Origin: UBA5239 sp031548025
Lineage (GTDB): Bacteria; Verrucomicrobiota; Lentisphaeria; Victivallales; Victivallaceae
Direction: 5' to 3'
NCBI GenBank assembly: GCA_031548025.1
Contig: JAVBRM010000065.1
Location: forward strand, 1 to 64,000
Length of the DNA: 64,000 nucleotides
The translations under genes were made by a program, and so were the position numbers. The notes below the pieces were generated by a model, which did no database searches, had not been told where the DNA came from, and saw only the letters and a list, made by a program, of their open reading frames with translations. The number at the start of each line of letters is the position of its first letter. The first letter of the stretch is position 1. Positions 25,166-35,900 of the stretch are shown piece by piece.

Positions 25166-25882
25166 TTAGTTGGCTGGAATTGCAATGACACTTAAATTGG
25201 AAAGCTTGACTTGCCGGAATTTTCGCACCCCTTCCGAATAGGAAGGCGAATACCACCAGTAATAATTCAGTTGGAAGTCGCTCAAGCGCAAAGATTCCGC
25301 ATGCCCGTCCATAAAAGTGTAGGGGGCGCTGTTGTTGTGGCAGAGAAACGGCTTGCCATCGGTAGCGGCGTCAAAATTCAGAAACGGGCGGCGGGTGGCA
25401 TTGCCGGCGGCCAGGAGTGTGGCATCGCCGAGCACGATCCGGGTGGCTGGTTTCGTCAGCTTTTTGCTCTCGTGCATCAACCTCAGAAGATTGGCGATAC
25501 TGCCCGGCTTGATATTTTCCGAAATCAAACCGTAAGTGAACCAGCGGTCATTGACGGTTTCGCGTGGATGTACATTTTTCGGACACCGGAGAATCGGATT
25601 GGACAGCTTGTCGATATATTTGGCATTGACCATGGCCTCGTTCCAGCGGTTTCCGGTTTTGACGTCGGCGGTGTTGTAATCGTTGCCGGACGGCGGCAGA
25701 AGCCCGTCGTGGTCGTCCCGGTACATCAGGAGCAGAGTGGTAACGCCTTTTACGTTGCCCATGCACTTAATCGTCAGTCCGCGCTCGCGGGCCGAGGCCA
25801 AAGCCGGAAGCAATAATGCTGCCAATATGGTTATTATCGCGATAACCACCAGTAATTCTATAAGTGTAAAAGATTTCCTCAT
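25166..25882 (-). CDS. prepilin-like protein with H-X9-DG motif
   Basis: 238 residues from the ATG at 25882, which has GGAGG seven bases upstream. The N-terminus MRKSFTLIELLVVIAIITIL is a classic type IV prepilin/pseudopilin leader, with cleavage before Phe5. Near the C-terminus, His-NNSAPYTFM-Asp-Gly is the H-X9-DG motif that defines a large prepilin-like family expanded in Lentisphaerae and Planctomycetes. It is processed by prepilin peptidase and probably anchored in the inner membrane. It lies between a GntR-type regulator and two secreted hydrolase-like proteins, a recurring arrangement in this group. Confidence 0.9.
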   Translation of the reverse strand: MRKSFTLIELLVVIAIITILAALLLPALASARERGLTIKCMGNVKGVTTLLLMYRDDHDGLLPPSGNDYNTADVKTGNRWNEAMVNAKYIDKLSNPILRCPKNVHPRETVNDRWFTYGLISENIKPGSIANLLRLMHESKKLTKPATRIVLGDATLLAAGNATRRPFLNFDAATDGKPFLCHNNSAPYTFMDGHAESLRLSDFQLNYYWWYSPSYSEGVRKFRQVKLSNLSVIAIPAN

Positions 25883-25904
25883 GATTGTACCTCCATAGAT
25901 TATG

Positions 25905-26993
25905 TTAAGCAAAAGCTGTTTTTCTGATAATTAATTGAGTCGGGATTTTCACAATTTGCGGACAGGAATTGCCGTTTTCCAGAGCCTCCTTGAGCAACCG
26001 GGTACCATGGCGGGCCAGCTCATCCCTGTCCAGGTGGAGCGAAGTAATCATCGGGGTATCGAAAGGAAGCCAGCCATAGCCCTCCATATTGAAGCAGCCG
26101 ACCAGCGGATACTCGCCCAGCGGAATTCCCCGTTCCCGCCAGGCATCGACCAGGCCGAACGCCAGAAAATCGGAAGTGCTGAAAATAAAAGTACCGGGCT
26201 GCGGCTTCATGGTCAAGCCGAATTTCAGGCCGCTGAATTGCTCGTTGAAAGTCAGGTTATACTCGAACTCGGTGATTTCGATCTGTTCGGGTTTGATGCC
26301 ATACAAAGCGGCCTGCAGGCAAAAAGTATTGGCAATCATATCGTTGTTGACATGGCGGAATTTCAATAACAGAAAACGCCGGTAACGGTTCAGGTCAATC
26401 TGATCCAGCATCTGCCGGATTCCCATGGACCAGTCCGGTATCACCTGATTCGAGGGGAAATCCCGGATATATAAATTACGGTAAATCAAGATCGGCTTGC
26501 CGAAACGGTAAAGATTGGATTCAGTCTGGGGATTGATCAACGCGGAGTTGACGATAATTGCGTCGAGGTGCGGAAAGGTCTCCGCGCAATGTTTTGGCGA
26601 TTCCAGATTGTTGCGTCCGAACCGCTTCACCTGACAATTCATCTTTTCAAGTTCGGCCAGGACCGGTTTTTCGTAAAGCGACTGGATATAATAACGTTCA
26701 TCGGTAAACAGCGGTTCGTCAATTCTTTCATAGAATCCGATCCGCCATGAGATGCTCTTTTTTTCGTGAGATTTGACGAAGGTGCCCCGGCCGTGTTGCC
26801 GATAAAGCCATCCTTCCTCCACCAGTTGATAAACCGCCCGGTTGATCGTGGACAGCGGAATATTGAGCTCGGAAGACAGTTCGCGGGCGGAGGCTATGGA
26901 TGAATCCGGCGGAATAACCCCGCTTTCGATATGCCGACGCAATTGGTCGGCGACTTCCTGAACTTTTAATTTTCTTTTTTGGGCTAAAATCAT
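25905..26993 (-). CDS. GntR-type transcriptional regulator with LacI-like sensor domain
   Basis: 362 residues. Residues 1-75 are a GntR winged helix (KVQEVADQLRRHIESGVIP, ASARELSSELNIPLSTINRAV, HGRGTFV). The remainder is a periplasmic-binding-protein-like effector domain (DAIIVNSALI, YPLVGCFNMEGYGWLPFDTP). It is the first gene of a four-gene minus-strand operon with a prepilin-like protein and two secreted TIM-barrel proteins, and probably senses a sugar released by them. The ATG lacks a clear ribosome binding site. Possible binding sites lie just upstream. Confidence 0.85.
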   Translation of the reverse strand: MILAQKRKLKVQEVADQLRRHIESGVIPPDSSIASARELSSELNIPLSTINRAVYQLVEEGWLYRQHGRGTFVKSHEKKSISWRIGFYERIDEPLFTDERYYIQSLYEKPVLAELEKMNCQVKRFGRNNLESPKHCAETFPHLDAIIVNSALINPQTESNLYRFGKPILIYRNLYIRDFPSNQVIPDWSMGIRQMLDQIDLNRYRRFLLLKFRHVNNDMIANTFCLQAALYGIKPEQIEITEFEYNLTFNEQFSGLKFGLTMKPQPGTFIFSTSDFLAFGLVDAWRERGIPLGEYPLVGCFNMEGYGWLPFDTPMITSLHLDRDELARHGTRLLKEALENGNSCPQIVKIPTQLIIRKTAFA

Positions 26994-27004
26994 AATCTGT
27001 TTAT

Positions 27005-27110
27005 AAGTGTTTCTTTTCTGATTCTTGCTTTCTATTTAAAATTATACTGCTGATTCATGAAAAATCAATAGCCCCCTAGCAAGAAAATGATGAAAAATAA
27101 TGAAACACTT
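27005..27110. promoter_or_regulatory. spaced inverted copies of AAGTGTTTC upstream of the GntR-type gene
   Basis: AAGTGTTTC at 27005-27013 and its exact inverse GAAACACTT at 27102-27110 flank an AT-rich stretch of 88 bases that should contain the promoter of the regulator operon. Two distant half-sites could support looping by a dimeric LacI/GntR-type protein. Two 9-mers alone are weak evidence. Confidence 0.3.
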
Positions 27111-27145
27111 TTGGATCAGTTGTGTTGAGAATCAAAAAGTTAAGT

Positions 27146-27955
27146 TTATAAGCTTGGATCATCACGCTCAAAACCGTCCGACGTGTCCGACCTGTCCGGT
27201 GTCTTTTGGGCGGGGGCGTTCAGGATGACTTCGTTGTAGAGTTTGATGGCGGCGATGGCGATGACCGGCAGCAGGAGAATGGCGGCAAAGGGAATCAGGC
27301 ACATGCCCAGGTAGTTCAGGGTTCCCATGCCGCAGATGGCGCCGCGGGCGCTCGCGGTCTGACGCAGAAATTCGGAGTAGGGGATTCGGCGGTGTTCGGC
27401 CCCATAGAGGACGCAGCTCAGGGCCATGTAGTAACCCAGGAGCGGTGCGCAGATCAGGAAGCCGCCCGGCACGAATATCAGGATGGGGAGCAAAAGGACG
27501 GTCCACAGTACTCCTTTGAGGTTGATACGGGCGGAGTTGAACAATGAAGTCAGGAAGTAACCCGCGCTCGCCTTGAAGCTGATGCCGTAGGCTCGTTGTT
27601 CGTATTTGGCTGCCAGTTCGTCGATGAACGGCAGGGCCAGCAGCATGGAAAACCAGAAATAAGTGAATACGAAAAACGCCAGCGCCAGCAGTCCGGCGCT
27701 GAGCATCGCCAGCCAGCGCAAAACCGCGACCGTCCAGCTCCACCAGCTTGCGGCTTCGGGGGAGGTACGGATCAGGTCGCCCAGCCATGGCAGCACAATG
27801 GTGATGACGGTCGCGGCCAGTCCGGTATAAAGAATCAGGCCGATCAGCCACGGCAGCAGCGCGTAATGCCAGAGTGAAGGCGTCCGGAACAGCGCGTCGA
27901 AGCCCGCCAGGGTATAGCGCATGCCGATAAAGAAATCCTTCACAAATTTTTTCAT
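27146..27955 (-). CDS. EI24/CysZ-like integral membrane protein
   Basis: 269 residues with about six hydrophobic segments and the EI24-domain (CysZ-like) pattern: an N-terminal F-x2-G-x-RYTLAGFDALFRTPSLW, a large central membrane region, and FWFSMLLALPFIDELAAKYE. CysZ is a sulfate importer; many members of the family have no known substrate. The start overlaps the recD stop by four bases (ATGA). The hydrophilic C-terminal tail PDRSDTSDGFERDD is encoded by a GTCCGAC repeat that also occurs near the right end of the window. Confidence 0.78.
   Translation of the reverse strand: MKKFVKDFFIGMRYTLAGFDALFRTPSLWHYALLPWLIGLILYTGLAATVITIVLPWLGDLIRTSPEAASWWSWTVAVLRWLAMLSAGLLALAFFVFTYFWFSMLLALPFIDELAAKYEQRAYGISFKASAGYFLTSLFNSARINLKGVLWTVLLLPILIFVPGGFLICAPLLGYYMALSCVLYGAEHRRIPYSEFLRQTASARGAICGMGTLNYLGMCLIPFAAILLLPVIAIAAIKLYNEVILNAPAQKTPDRSDTSDGFERDDPSL
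27176..27200. repeat. nine-base-period repeat of GTCCGAC
   Basis: GTCCGAC at 27176 and 27185 and the variant GTCCGGT at 27194 follow each other with a strict 9-base period. The array is inside the 3' end of the EI24-like gene and adds a PDRSDTSDG tail. A two-unit copy lies at 63716-63731. Confidence 0.55.
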
Positions 27956-29658
27956 GACATAACCTCCAGTAAACGTTCCGCCAGCCCGCCGGGGCTTGAG
28001 TGGCTTTCCAGGGCTTTGCCGCTGAGGATGGCGGGGGAGTCATACCAGACGTCGACACGTTTTTTAGCCCGGGTTACTCCGGTGAAGAAAAGCTCGCGGC
28101 TGATGACCCGCGAGGCCGCTTCCGGCAGCATCAGGATGATGTTGTCGGCTTCGGAGCCCTGGGCCTTGTGGACCGTAATGGCGTATGCCGGAACCCAGGC
28201 GGGCAGCAGATTCAAATTGACCCTGCGGAACTTGCCGCCGGGCTCGGGAAAAGCGGCGAACAGGGGCGCGTCGGGATCGTCCTGCCAGATCATGCCGGTG
28301 TCGCCGTTGAAAAGCATGGTGTTGTAATCGTTGGCGGTGATCATGACCGGCAATCCACGATAAGGAATTTTTCCTCCGTGTTGCTCGATGATCAATTCAT
28401 TGATGGTCTGGCTGCCGAGGAAAAACTGGCGTCCGGCAGTCAGGATACGCAATTGGGAAAAATGACTGAACGCTTCCGCCAGATCCTGCTGCAAACGGAT
28501 TTCAGCAAAAAACTCGCAGGCCTGTTGCATTTTGCGTGTCCAGTCGCGGTTACTGACTTGCGTAAAAGTGACTTCCGGCGGCTGCGGGATGATGTCTTCC
28601 TCGCGAGCATGAAGAATGGCGTTGCTGAGCTTGCCGATGCCGCGTTCGGGGTCGAAACGGTAGGATTTGGTCAGTTGAACCACCCGTTCTTTGAGCGGGG
28701 AGCGGGAGGCCGCGTGGCAGATGTCGTTGAAGGCGGCGCCGACTTCGACCGGTTCCAACTGGTTTTTGTCGCCCAGCATGATGATCGAGGCCGACGGCGG
28801 AACCGCCGCCAGCAGTTTCGCCAGCAGGGCCAGCGGGATCATGGAACACTCGTCCACCACCAGGATGTCGAGGGGGAGCGGATTGTCGCGGTTGAACTTG
28901 AAATCCGGTGAATTATGGATGTACCCGAGCAGTTTGTGAATGGTCGAAGCCTGACGCGGAATCTGCGCCAGGGCGGGATTCGTATCCAACAGTTTGTCAC
29001 AGGCGGCGGAGACGGATTCCTGCATACGCTGGGCGGCTTTGCCGGTAGGGGCCGCCAGTTGGATGCGGAGCGGTCGCCCGGCGGTTTCCAGCATGATCCC
29101 GAGGATTTTGGCAAACGTAGTGGTTTTGCCGGTCCCCGGACCGCCGGTGATAATCGAAAATCCTCCGTTCAAAGCCATGGCCGCCGCCTGGCGCTGTTCG
29201 CCGGTCAAACCGTACTTGTCGAGCAATGAATCGTAATTTTCGGAGCGGGACTCCGCCAGGCGGCGCATGATGTCGTCGCAGATATTTTTTTCATACAGGT
29301 AGTAACGGCGCAAGTACAGGCGCTTGTCATGCTCCAAAATCAGCATTTTGAGCCGGGCCTGCTGGATTCCGTTTAACCATGGTTCCAGCTCGGGCAGGGT
29401 GATATCCAGTAACGCGTCCGGCGGTTGGTCGTGGCCGAGCAGCAACTCCTCGCTGAAAAATTCGGCAATGGTCTGTCCGGCGCATTCGGCGAGGTTCAAA
29501 CTGGCGTGGTTCTGCGAGGAAATCCGGTAGGAGCAAAGCGCCGCCGCCAGCCGTATTTCCGGCGAATCGACGACGGCCAGCCGTCCGCAGAAATCCGCCA
29601 TTTCGTAATCGATACCGCCGATCAGGCCGTAGCGGTAGAGTTGTTTGACCAGTTCCAT
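27952..29658 (-). CDS. recD: exodeoxyribonuclease V subunit alpha (RecD)
   Basis: 568-residue 5'-to-3' helicase of RecBCD. Walker A is SIITGGPGTGKTTT, Walker B VVDECSMI, and the C-terminal helicase motif is AITVHKAQGSEADNIIL. The N-terminal domain interacts with RecB/RecC. The start codon shares one base with the recB stop (TAATG), and the stop overlaps the EI24-like gene, so the whole group is tightly coupled. Length is close to that of E. coli RecD. Confidence 0.95.
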   Translation of the reverse strand: MELVKQLYRYGLIGGIDYEMADFCGRLAVVDSPEIRLAAALCSYRISSQNHASLNLAECAGQTIAEFFSEELLLGHDQPPDALLDITLPELEPWLNGIQQARLKMLILEHDKRLYLRRYYLYEKNICDDIMRRLAESRSENYDSLLDKYGLTGEQRQAAAMALNGGFSIITGGPGTGKTTTFAKILGIMLETAGRPLRIQLAAPTGKAAQRMQESVSAACDKLLDTNPALAQIPRQASTIHKLLGYIHNSPDFKFNRDNPLPLDILVVDECSMIPLALLAKLLAAVPPSASIIMLGDKNQLEPVEVGAAFNDICHAASRSPLKERVVQLTKSYRFDPERGIGKLSNAILHAREEDIIPQPPEVTFTQVSNRDWTRKMQQACEFFAEIRLQQDLAEAFSHFSQLRILTAGRQFFLGSQTINELIIEQHGGKIPYRGLPVMITANDYNTMLFNGDTGMIWQDDPDAPLFAAFPEPGGKFRRVNLNLLPAWVPAYAITVHKAQGSEADNIILMLPEAASRVISRELFFTGVTRAKKRVDVWYDSPAILSGKALESHSSPGGLAERLLEVMS

Positions 29659-32600
29659 TATCCGTTACCCTCCAAATGTGCCGCCAGCGTCCGAATCAAC
29701 TCCGGAGCCGGGCGCTCGAAAAATATGCCGTTGTCGCGTTCGCCTACGCCGCGCAGAAAAATGTAGTAAACTCCCCCGAAATGGGTTTCATAGGTATAAC
29801 CGGGCAGTCTCTGCCGGAGGAAACGGTCGAGCGCCACGCAATAGATAAGATACTGCAAATTATAGAGATGCTCATCGATGGCGCGGTGAAGTTTTTCCGG
29901 GCGGTAATCGTCAGGGAATGGGCCCAGGTAATTGCTTTTCCAGTCCAGAATATAGAACTTGCCGCCGTGCTGGAATATCAGGTCGATGAAGCCGTTCATA
30001 AAGCCGGTCGGGACCGGATTGGTACGGAGAAAACGATTCAGAAGCGGCCAGGTCGGAAATTCCGGCAGCGGACCATAGGCAGGGGTCATGGTAAAATGAA
30101 ATTCGAGTTCGACCAAGCGCCGCTCCGGCGGTAGGTTGCCGAGCTTAAAACGCGGATCGCCTGACAAGGAGGCGGACATCAGCTTCCGCAACATTTCCAT
30201 GACTCCGGCAGTCAGGAGGTCTTCGCTCTGATTGCGGCTGGTGATGTTGTAAAGTTTCAGGTAGCGCCGGATCAGATTTTCCAGCCCCGCCGGATCGGTG
30301 ATGGCGAAATCCATCTCCTCCAGAACCTGATGGATGAAACTGCCGGGGTTGGCTCCACGGGGAAACGCCATGAAGCCGCGGGCTTCGGGCACGGTTTCGG
30401 TGGTTGAACCGCCTTCGTCGTCCTCCGGCATGCCATCCTCCACGGTTAAGGTGTGGCGGGAGCCGGCCAGTGAACTGAAACTGGTAATGGTCCAGAGGCT
30501 TTTCAACCGTGATTCCGGCGGCGGTACCGGGAGGGGATTCAGCTCGATTGCCCCTGTTGTTACAGGAAGGGGGAGCGCCGCCGGATCGAAACCATTCAGA
30601 AAACGCACACCGGGCAGACTGGCCGGGACTTCGTAATTTTCGCCGAAAAGCAACGTGAACGGATTGGTGGTCATGGCTTCGTTCCAGTATACCCAGCATT
30701 TGTTACGAGCCCGGGTCAAGCCCACATAAAAGAGCCGCATGGTTTCGGCCAGGTCTTCGAAACGCATGGCCTCCACGCTGTCGGCATCGTTTTTCAGGCC
30801 GATCAAAGCCTGGTTGTCTTCGTGGTAAATACCGAAATTGCCCCGGTTCTGTTTGCGTAATCCTTTGCTCCAGAAAAACGGACAGAAAACCAGCGGAAAT
30901 TCCAAGCCTTTCGAGGCAAAGACAGTCATGATTTTGACCGCGTCGTCGTCGCGTTCCAGCCGCATTTCATACTCGGTGCCTTCGTCGGAGGCGCGCTGGC
31001 GGCAGAACCAGTCGAACAGGGTATTCGCGCCGGAAATATCGGCGGAGTTGAGGATTTCGCCGAGCTGCAGCAGATTGGTCAACCGGCGCTCGCCGCCGGG
31101 CTCGCGGAGCAAGCGCGAACGGGTCTGGTAGTCGTCGAGAAAGCGCCGGAACATCGGGAAAAATCCCTGCTGGTTCCAGATTTCATAATATTGTTTGAAC
31201 CGCAGGATATGATCTTCGTACGAGCTGTCGAATTCATCCGCCAGCATCGAGTCGAGCCGCTCGGGCGCGATCCCGCAAAGCCGGGTCAGCAGTGCGCCGT
31301 TGAAATTTTCGCGGCGCGGATCGAGAATGGCATTCAGGACCAGCAGCAGCTCGTCGGCTTCGCGGCAGATCAGGACGTTGCCGTTGTTCTGGACCACCGC
31401 GGGGATATTCAGGGCGCGGAGGGCTTCGAGTATCGCCCGGGCCTGGTCGTGCTGCATGACCAGGATCGCGATATCCGACGGCCGCAGTTCGCGGTCGCCG
31501 ATCCGTACCTGATTCGAGGCCAACAATTGCGAAATCTTCGCGGTGGTGGCGGCAACCGAGGCTTTCTGCAGGTCCGGATCTTCCGGCGGCTTGGGACCCT
31601 GCTTGGTCTCGCGCCCGGGGACATCCAGATGGATGAAATCGATGCCGGATTCCGCTTCATCCCGCAGGGAACCGCTGAAACTCAACGGAGTCTGATTGCC
31701 CTTGCTTTCCGGCGACGGCGCCACCGGGTGATAATCGAGGCCGGGCAGAAGAAACGGTTTCTGCATACTGGTGAAAATGCTGTTCGCCGCCGTGATATTG
31801 AGGTCGGACGAACGGTAATTGATCCCGAGTGTATAGCGTTGGCCGACGTGGCGGCTGATGTCGAGATACGAGAAAATATCGGCATTGCGGAAGCCGTAAA
31901 TCGATTGCTTGGGGTCGCCGATCAGGAAACACGGCATGTCGGAGTCATCCATGAAAAAGCGCCGAAAAATTTCGAACTGCAGTTTGTCGGTGTCCTGACA
32001 CTCGTCGATCATGGCGGCGGCGTAACGGCGGTGGATGGATTGCACCAGCAAATCACCTGAACCGGAGTTGATCGTGGTGTAAAGATCGAGGAGAATATCG
32101 TTGAACGACCGGAAATTCAGGCTGTGACGGAGGTTCGCCAGGCGCTCACGGTAAAAATCGCGGAAATTCAGCGCCAGCTGTGACAATTGAGCTTGGCGGT
32201 ATTGCTTGTACAGAGCGGTGAATTCCTTGCTTTTGGTGGTGACTTCATCGAGGATGGCGGCATGTTCGGGCCAGCTCGGATGCGGATAGCGCTGCGGAAT
32301 GTCGCCGAGGCTGACCCGGGGATTGTCGTACAGGTCGGTCAAACAGGAAATCAGGGCCGCGCCCAGCCGGTCGTAATCGGTGGCGGCCTGAACCATGGCC
32401 GGGGCGAGCGGCGCAAGGGGGGCGCGCTGCTGCAACTTGACGATTTCCCACAACGCGGCGGTATCCTTGAGGTTATGCATCCGCAGGTAATCTTCGACAA
32501 TCTGACGGTTGATGCGGCTGACGTCTTCCAGCAATTCGGTGTTGAACAGGACGCGGCTTTCGAAACAGTTTTCCCGGAGAATCCGGTCGCAAAAGCTGTG

Positions 32601-32918
32601 AATGGTGAAAATTGCCGCCTCATCGAACTCGGAAACGGCATTTTTCAGCAGTTGAACGGCGTTGGGTGGCGTCGGAATTCCGTCCGGCAGCGGCTGGCCG
32701 CCGGAAACCAGGTATTGGGCCTGGGAAATCAGCTCGCGGATGCGGTCCCGCAGTTCGAGGGTGGCGGCGACGGTAAAGGTCACCACCAGAATCTGTTTCA
32801 CCGAAAGCTGTTTTTCGAGCAGCAACCGGAGGTAAAGCCGCGATATGGTGTAGGTCTTGCCGGTCCCGGCGCCGGCTTCGATCAGATTCAAGCCCTGGAG
32901 GCGGTATTGATTGATCAT
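29658..32918 (-). CDS. recB: exodeoxyribonuclease V subunit beta (RecB)
   Basis: 1086 residues from the ATG at 32918, which has GGAGGAGG upstream and overlaps the recC stop by four bases; a longer frame from 33011 would lie inside recC and is unlikely. UvrD-type helicase motifs are complete: IEAGAGTGKTYT, DECQDTDKLQFEIF, LIGDPKQSIYGFR. The C-terminal nuclease has Asp in GFIDLIF and the DWKS motif of RecB nucleases. It pairs with RecC and RecD for double-strand-break repair and destruction of foreign linear DNA. Confidence 0.95.
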   Translation of the reverse strand: MINQYRLQGLNLIEAGAGTGKTYTISRLYLRLLLEKQLSVKQILVVTFTVAATLELRDRIRELISQAQYLVSGGQPLPDGIPTPPNAVQLLKNAVSEFDEAAIFTIHSFCDRILRENCFESRVLFNTELLEDVSRINRQIVEDYLRMHNLKDTAALWEIVKLQQRAPLAPLAPAMVQAATDYDRLGAALISCLTDLYDNPRVSLGDIPQRYPHPSWPEHAAILDEVTTKSKEFTALYKQYRQAQLSQLALNFRDFYRERLANLRHSLNFRSFNDILLDLYTTINSGSGDLLVQSIHRRYAAAMIDECQDTDKLQFEIFRRFFMDDSDMPCFLIGDPKQSIYGFRNADIFSYLDISRHVGQRYTLGINYRSSDLNITAANSIFTSMQKPFLLPGLDYHPVAPSPESKGNQTPLSFSGSLRDEAESGIDFIHLDVPGRETKQGPKPPEDPDLQKASVAATTAKISQLLASNQVRIGDRELRPSDIAILVMQHDQARAILEALRALNIPAVVQNNGNVLICREADELLLVLNAILDPRRENFNGALLTRLCGIAPERLDSMLADEFDSSYEDHILRFKQYYEIWNQQGFFPMFRRFLDDYQTRSRLLREPGGERRLTNLLQLGEILNSADISGANTLFDWFCRQRASDEGTEYEMRLERDDDAVKIMTVFASKGLEFPLVFCPFFWSKGLRKQNRGNFGIYHEDNQALIGLKNDADSVEAMRFEDLAETMRLFYVGLTRARNKCWVYWNEAMTTNPFTLLFGENYEVPASLPGVRFLNGFDPAALPLPVTTGAIELNPLPVPPPESRLKSLWTITSFSSLAGSRHTLTVEDGMPEDDEGGSTTETVPEARGFMAFPRGANPGSFIHQVLEEMDFAITDPAGLENLIRRYLKLYNITSRNQSEDLLTAGVMEMLRKLMSASLSGDPRFKLGNLPPERRLVELEFHFTMTPAYGPLPEFPTWPLLNRFLRTNPVPTGFMNGFIDLIFQHGGKFYILDWKSNYLGPFPDDYRPEKLHRAIDEHLYNLQYLIYCVALDRFLRQRLPGYTYETHFGGVYYIFLRGVGERDNGIFFERPAPELIRTLAAHLEGNG

Positions 32919-35900
32919 TTGACCTCCTCCAGCGACGCCAGCAGAGTTCCGAGGAGCTGCCGGGCGTTGCATTCCAGCAGTTCGGCGGGCGGCAGCTCGG
33001 GGCCGAAACAAGTCTGGACATAGGTATCGAGGTTATCGCCGCGGGTAAAGGCGGTGGCGTACCAACTGTTGGAGGCTTCCCGGAGCGCGGAGGCCGGATT
33101 GCCGGTTTCCAGCAATGTATTGAGATAAGCCATGGAGGTCGCCGGGAAAAAACAGAACGGTTCGTTGTTGCCCCGGCGGTAAAATTCGACCAGGCTGGAT
33201 AATTCCGCGGTCGCGCATTCGGGGGCCAATGGCTTGAGCGCCAGATGTCCGCCTTTGTAAATCAGGTGCGTCGGACGCGGCGGCAGTTCCGAGGAGGCGT
33301 GCAATGCCAGGTGATTTACCCAGGATTGCAACAGATATTTCTGGTAGGAACTGGAAAAATGATAGTGCAATTGAACCGACGGATACAGCGAGCTCAAGAC
33401 GCCTTCCACCACATAATCGGCGGATTCGATGACGACCTGAGCCGGGTACAACAGGCTTTCGGAACGGCTGGCGGCCAAAACACGGTCACAAACCGCCCGG
33501 CATTCGCTATACAGGCGGTCGAACTCGAGGTGTCCGGCCTCGCCGTAGGGGAGGGCGCCGGTGGCGTGAAACCTGCGGTACAAATCATCCTGAAAACCGG
33601 GCGGAATTTCGCGGCGGGTCAACAGAATTTCGATGATGGCATTGGCTAACTGGTAACGCTCGAGGGTGTCGAGCTCAAAGCTCTCGGCCTCGCGGAGTTC
33701 GTCTTCGCTTCGGACATCCAGGCGGGATTTCAATCGCCGGGAGATGAAACAGCGGGCCGGGTTAACCAGAAAAGAGCTGAGCTCCTTGAGGTTGATCAGC
33801 TCAATGCCTTGCCGGGTCATAAGGTTGAATATCCGCTGCGGTTCCGCCTGGCGATTCAGCATGGCGGTCGCACTCTGGTAGGCGGGCAGGGAATACGAAT
33901 TGAGGCCAACTGACTGCCAGTAACGGGGGCTGAAAGCCTGCAAGGGGTGACGGACAGTGATTTTGGCGCTGACTTTGGGGGTAAATGTCCGGTCGAGATA
34001 GTCGAGCAATTCGCTGACCGCCACGGAGGGCGGCAGAGTTTCATTGGACTTGATATCCTGACCCAGATAGAAGATCAGCAAACAACGCCGGGCCGATAAG
34101 AGCGTTTCCAGGAAAATATAGCGGTCCTCGAGTCGTTTGCTGGTGTCGCCCTGGCGCGGATGGTGTTCGCGGAGGTCGAAATTGGGGCGGCGCGGGTTAC
34201 GGGGAAATGATTCGTTGTTCATGCCCCACAACGCGATGACTTCAAAAGGAATGCTGCGCATGGGCGCAAGCGAGCAGAAAGTAATGCCGCCGCGGCAGAA
34301 GCGGCCGGGAGCGGTCAGCGGTGAAAGCCGGTCCTGCAAATAATCCCCGAATACCGTGACATCGAGCGGGGCCTGATACGGGGAATCGGTCAGGTTCAGG
34401 CGGTCGAGCTGGAGGCGCAACTGCTGGACTTCGAGTACGTAATCGTCGTTTTCGCAGAAGAAACGCGAAATCAGGGCGCGGCACAATTCCAGCCACTCCG
34501 GCAACGGGCGCGGTATGCGCATGGCGTTGACGAAATCGTGCAGGTCGCGGACGAAACAGCATAACTGTCCGACCAGGCGGGTCGGTTCGCCCTCGAATTC
34601 TCCATAAGGTGCAATGCCGTCGATCAGTTCGCCGGAAGCACCGTAGGCATAGCCCATCAATAGGCGGTCGAATCCGAAACGCCAGGTATTTTCGCCGGTG
34701 TCGGGCAGGCCGAACTGCTGTTTGTCCGGGCCGTCCCAGCTCCAGCGGATGTTGGCGGCGGCGAGGTAGTGTCGGATGGTCGCCAGGTCTTCCTCCGCCA
34801 AACCGTATTTGCCGTAAATCGCCGGGGTGCTGAAAATATCCATGACTTCCAGCGAGGTAAAACGCCGTTTGTGGAGGTTCAGAATCTGCATGAATGAGTT
34901 GAAAACCCGGTTGTCCGTACTGACCAGGCGGTCGGCAATGGTATATGGAATGGCGGTTTCGTCGAATACCGCCTCGATATACGGCGCATAGATGGTGATA
35001 TCGGGAGCCATGACCACGATTTCAGAGGGCGGGACCGGATCTTTTTTGAACAGGTCCAGCAATTGGTCCAGCAAGACTTCCACCTCGCGCTGTTCGCTGT
35101 AGCAGGAATTGACGGCGATGCTGTGGTCGTGAAGGGGGAGCGGACGAATTGCGCCGCCGTTGTAGTTGCGCATCGTCAGGATATCCTGCTGGACCTGTTG
35201 AAGCAGAGTCGTCTGATTCCCTCCTGAATTCAGGGCAAAATCGCCGTCGGTTTCGAGCCAGTCTTCAAAACCGAGGCTGACGGTATCGAGCAGCATTTTA
35301 AAATAATCGCGCCCGGCCTGGCCGAATGACGCCAGCAAGTCGTTGCCGCTGTAGAGGTATTGGAGATTGTAGGGGAGATTATGATTGTCCATCCGGGCGA
35401 TTTCCCGGCGGGAATAGGCATAACTCCAGTCTTCCATGCACGGGTTGAGGTAATAAAGATCAACCTCGCAGTAGTTGGCCGCTTCCGCGAAAATATCGAG
35501 GAAAAATACCGGCATATTGGAAATGCCGAAAATCGAAATCCGCGGCGGGAGAAAACCGCTGTGGCCGCTTCGGAGTTTGGCCAGGTAGCGGTCGCGGAAA
35601 GCCGCATAATGCCACGCCCCGCCGGCGAGGTTGACCAGTTGCCGCCAGACTTCGCCCTGCCACGGAGCGTGAAGATCGTCAGTCAGCTCGGGGGGCATAT
35701 ATTCGCGTTCCCACGCCAGCAGCCAGTCCGGGCGGGAAATAATATACTGGTCGAAAATCCCGGAGAGTTGGGCCGCCAACTGATATTTTTTCAGTTCCGG
35801 CTGGTCTCCGGCGAAATATTCGCGGACGTAGTCGAAAACCGGTGCCGCCATGATACTCTCCGTCCGGAAGATTTCCATAATCATCCAGAGGAGGTTGTTT

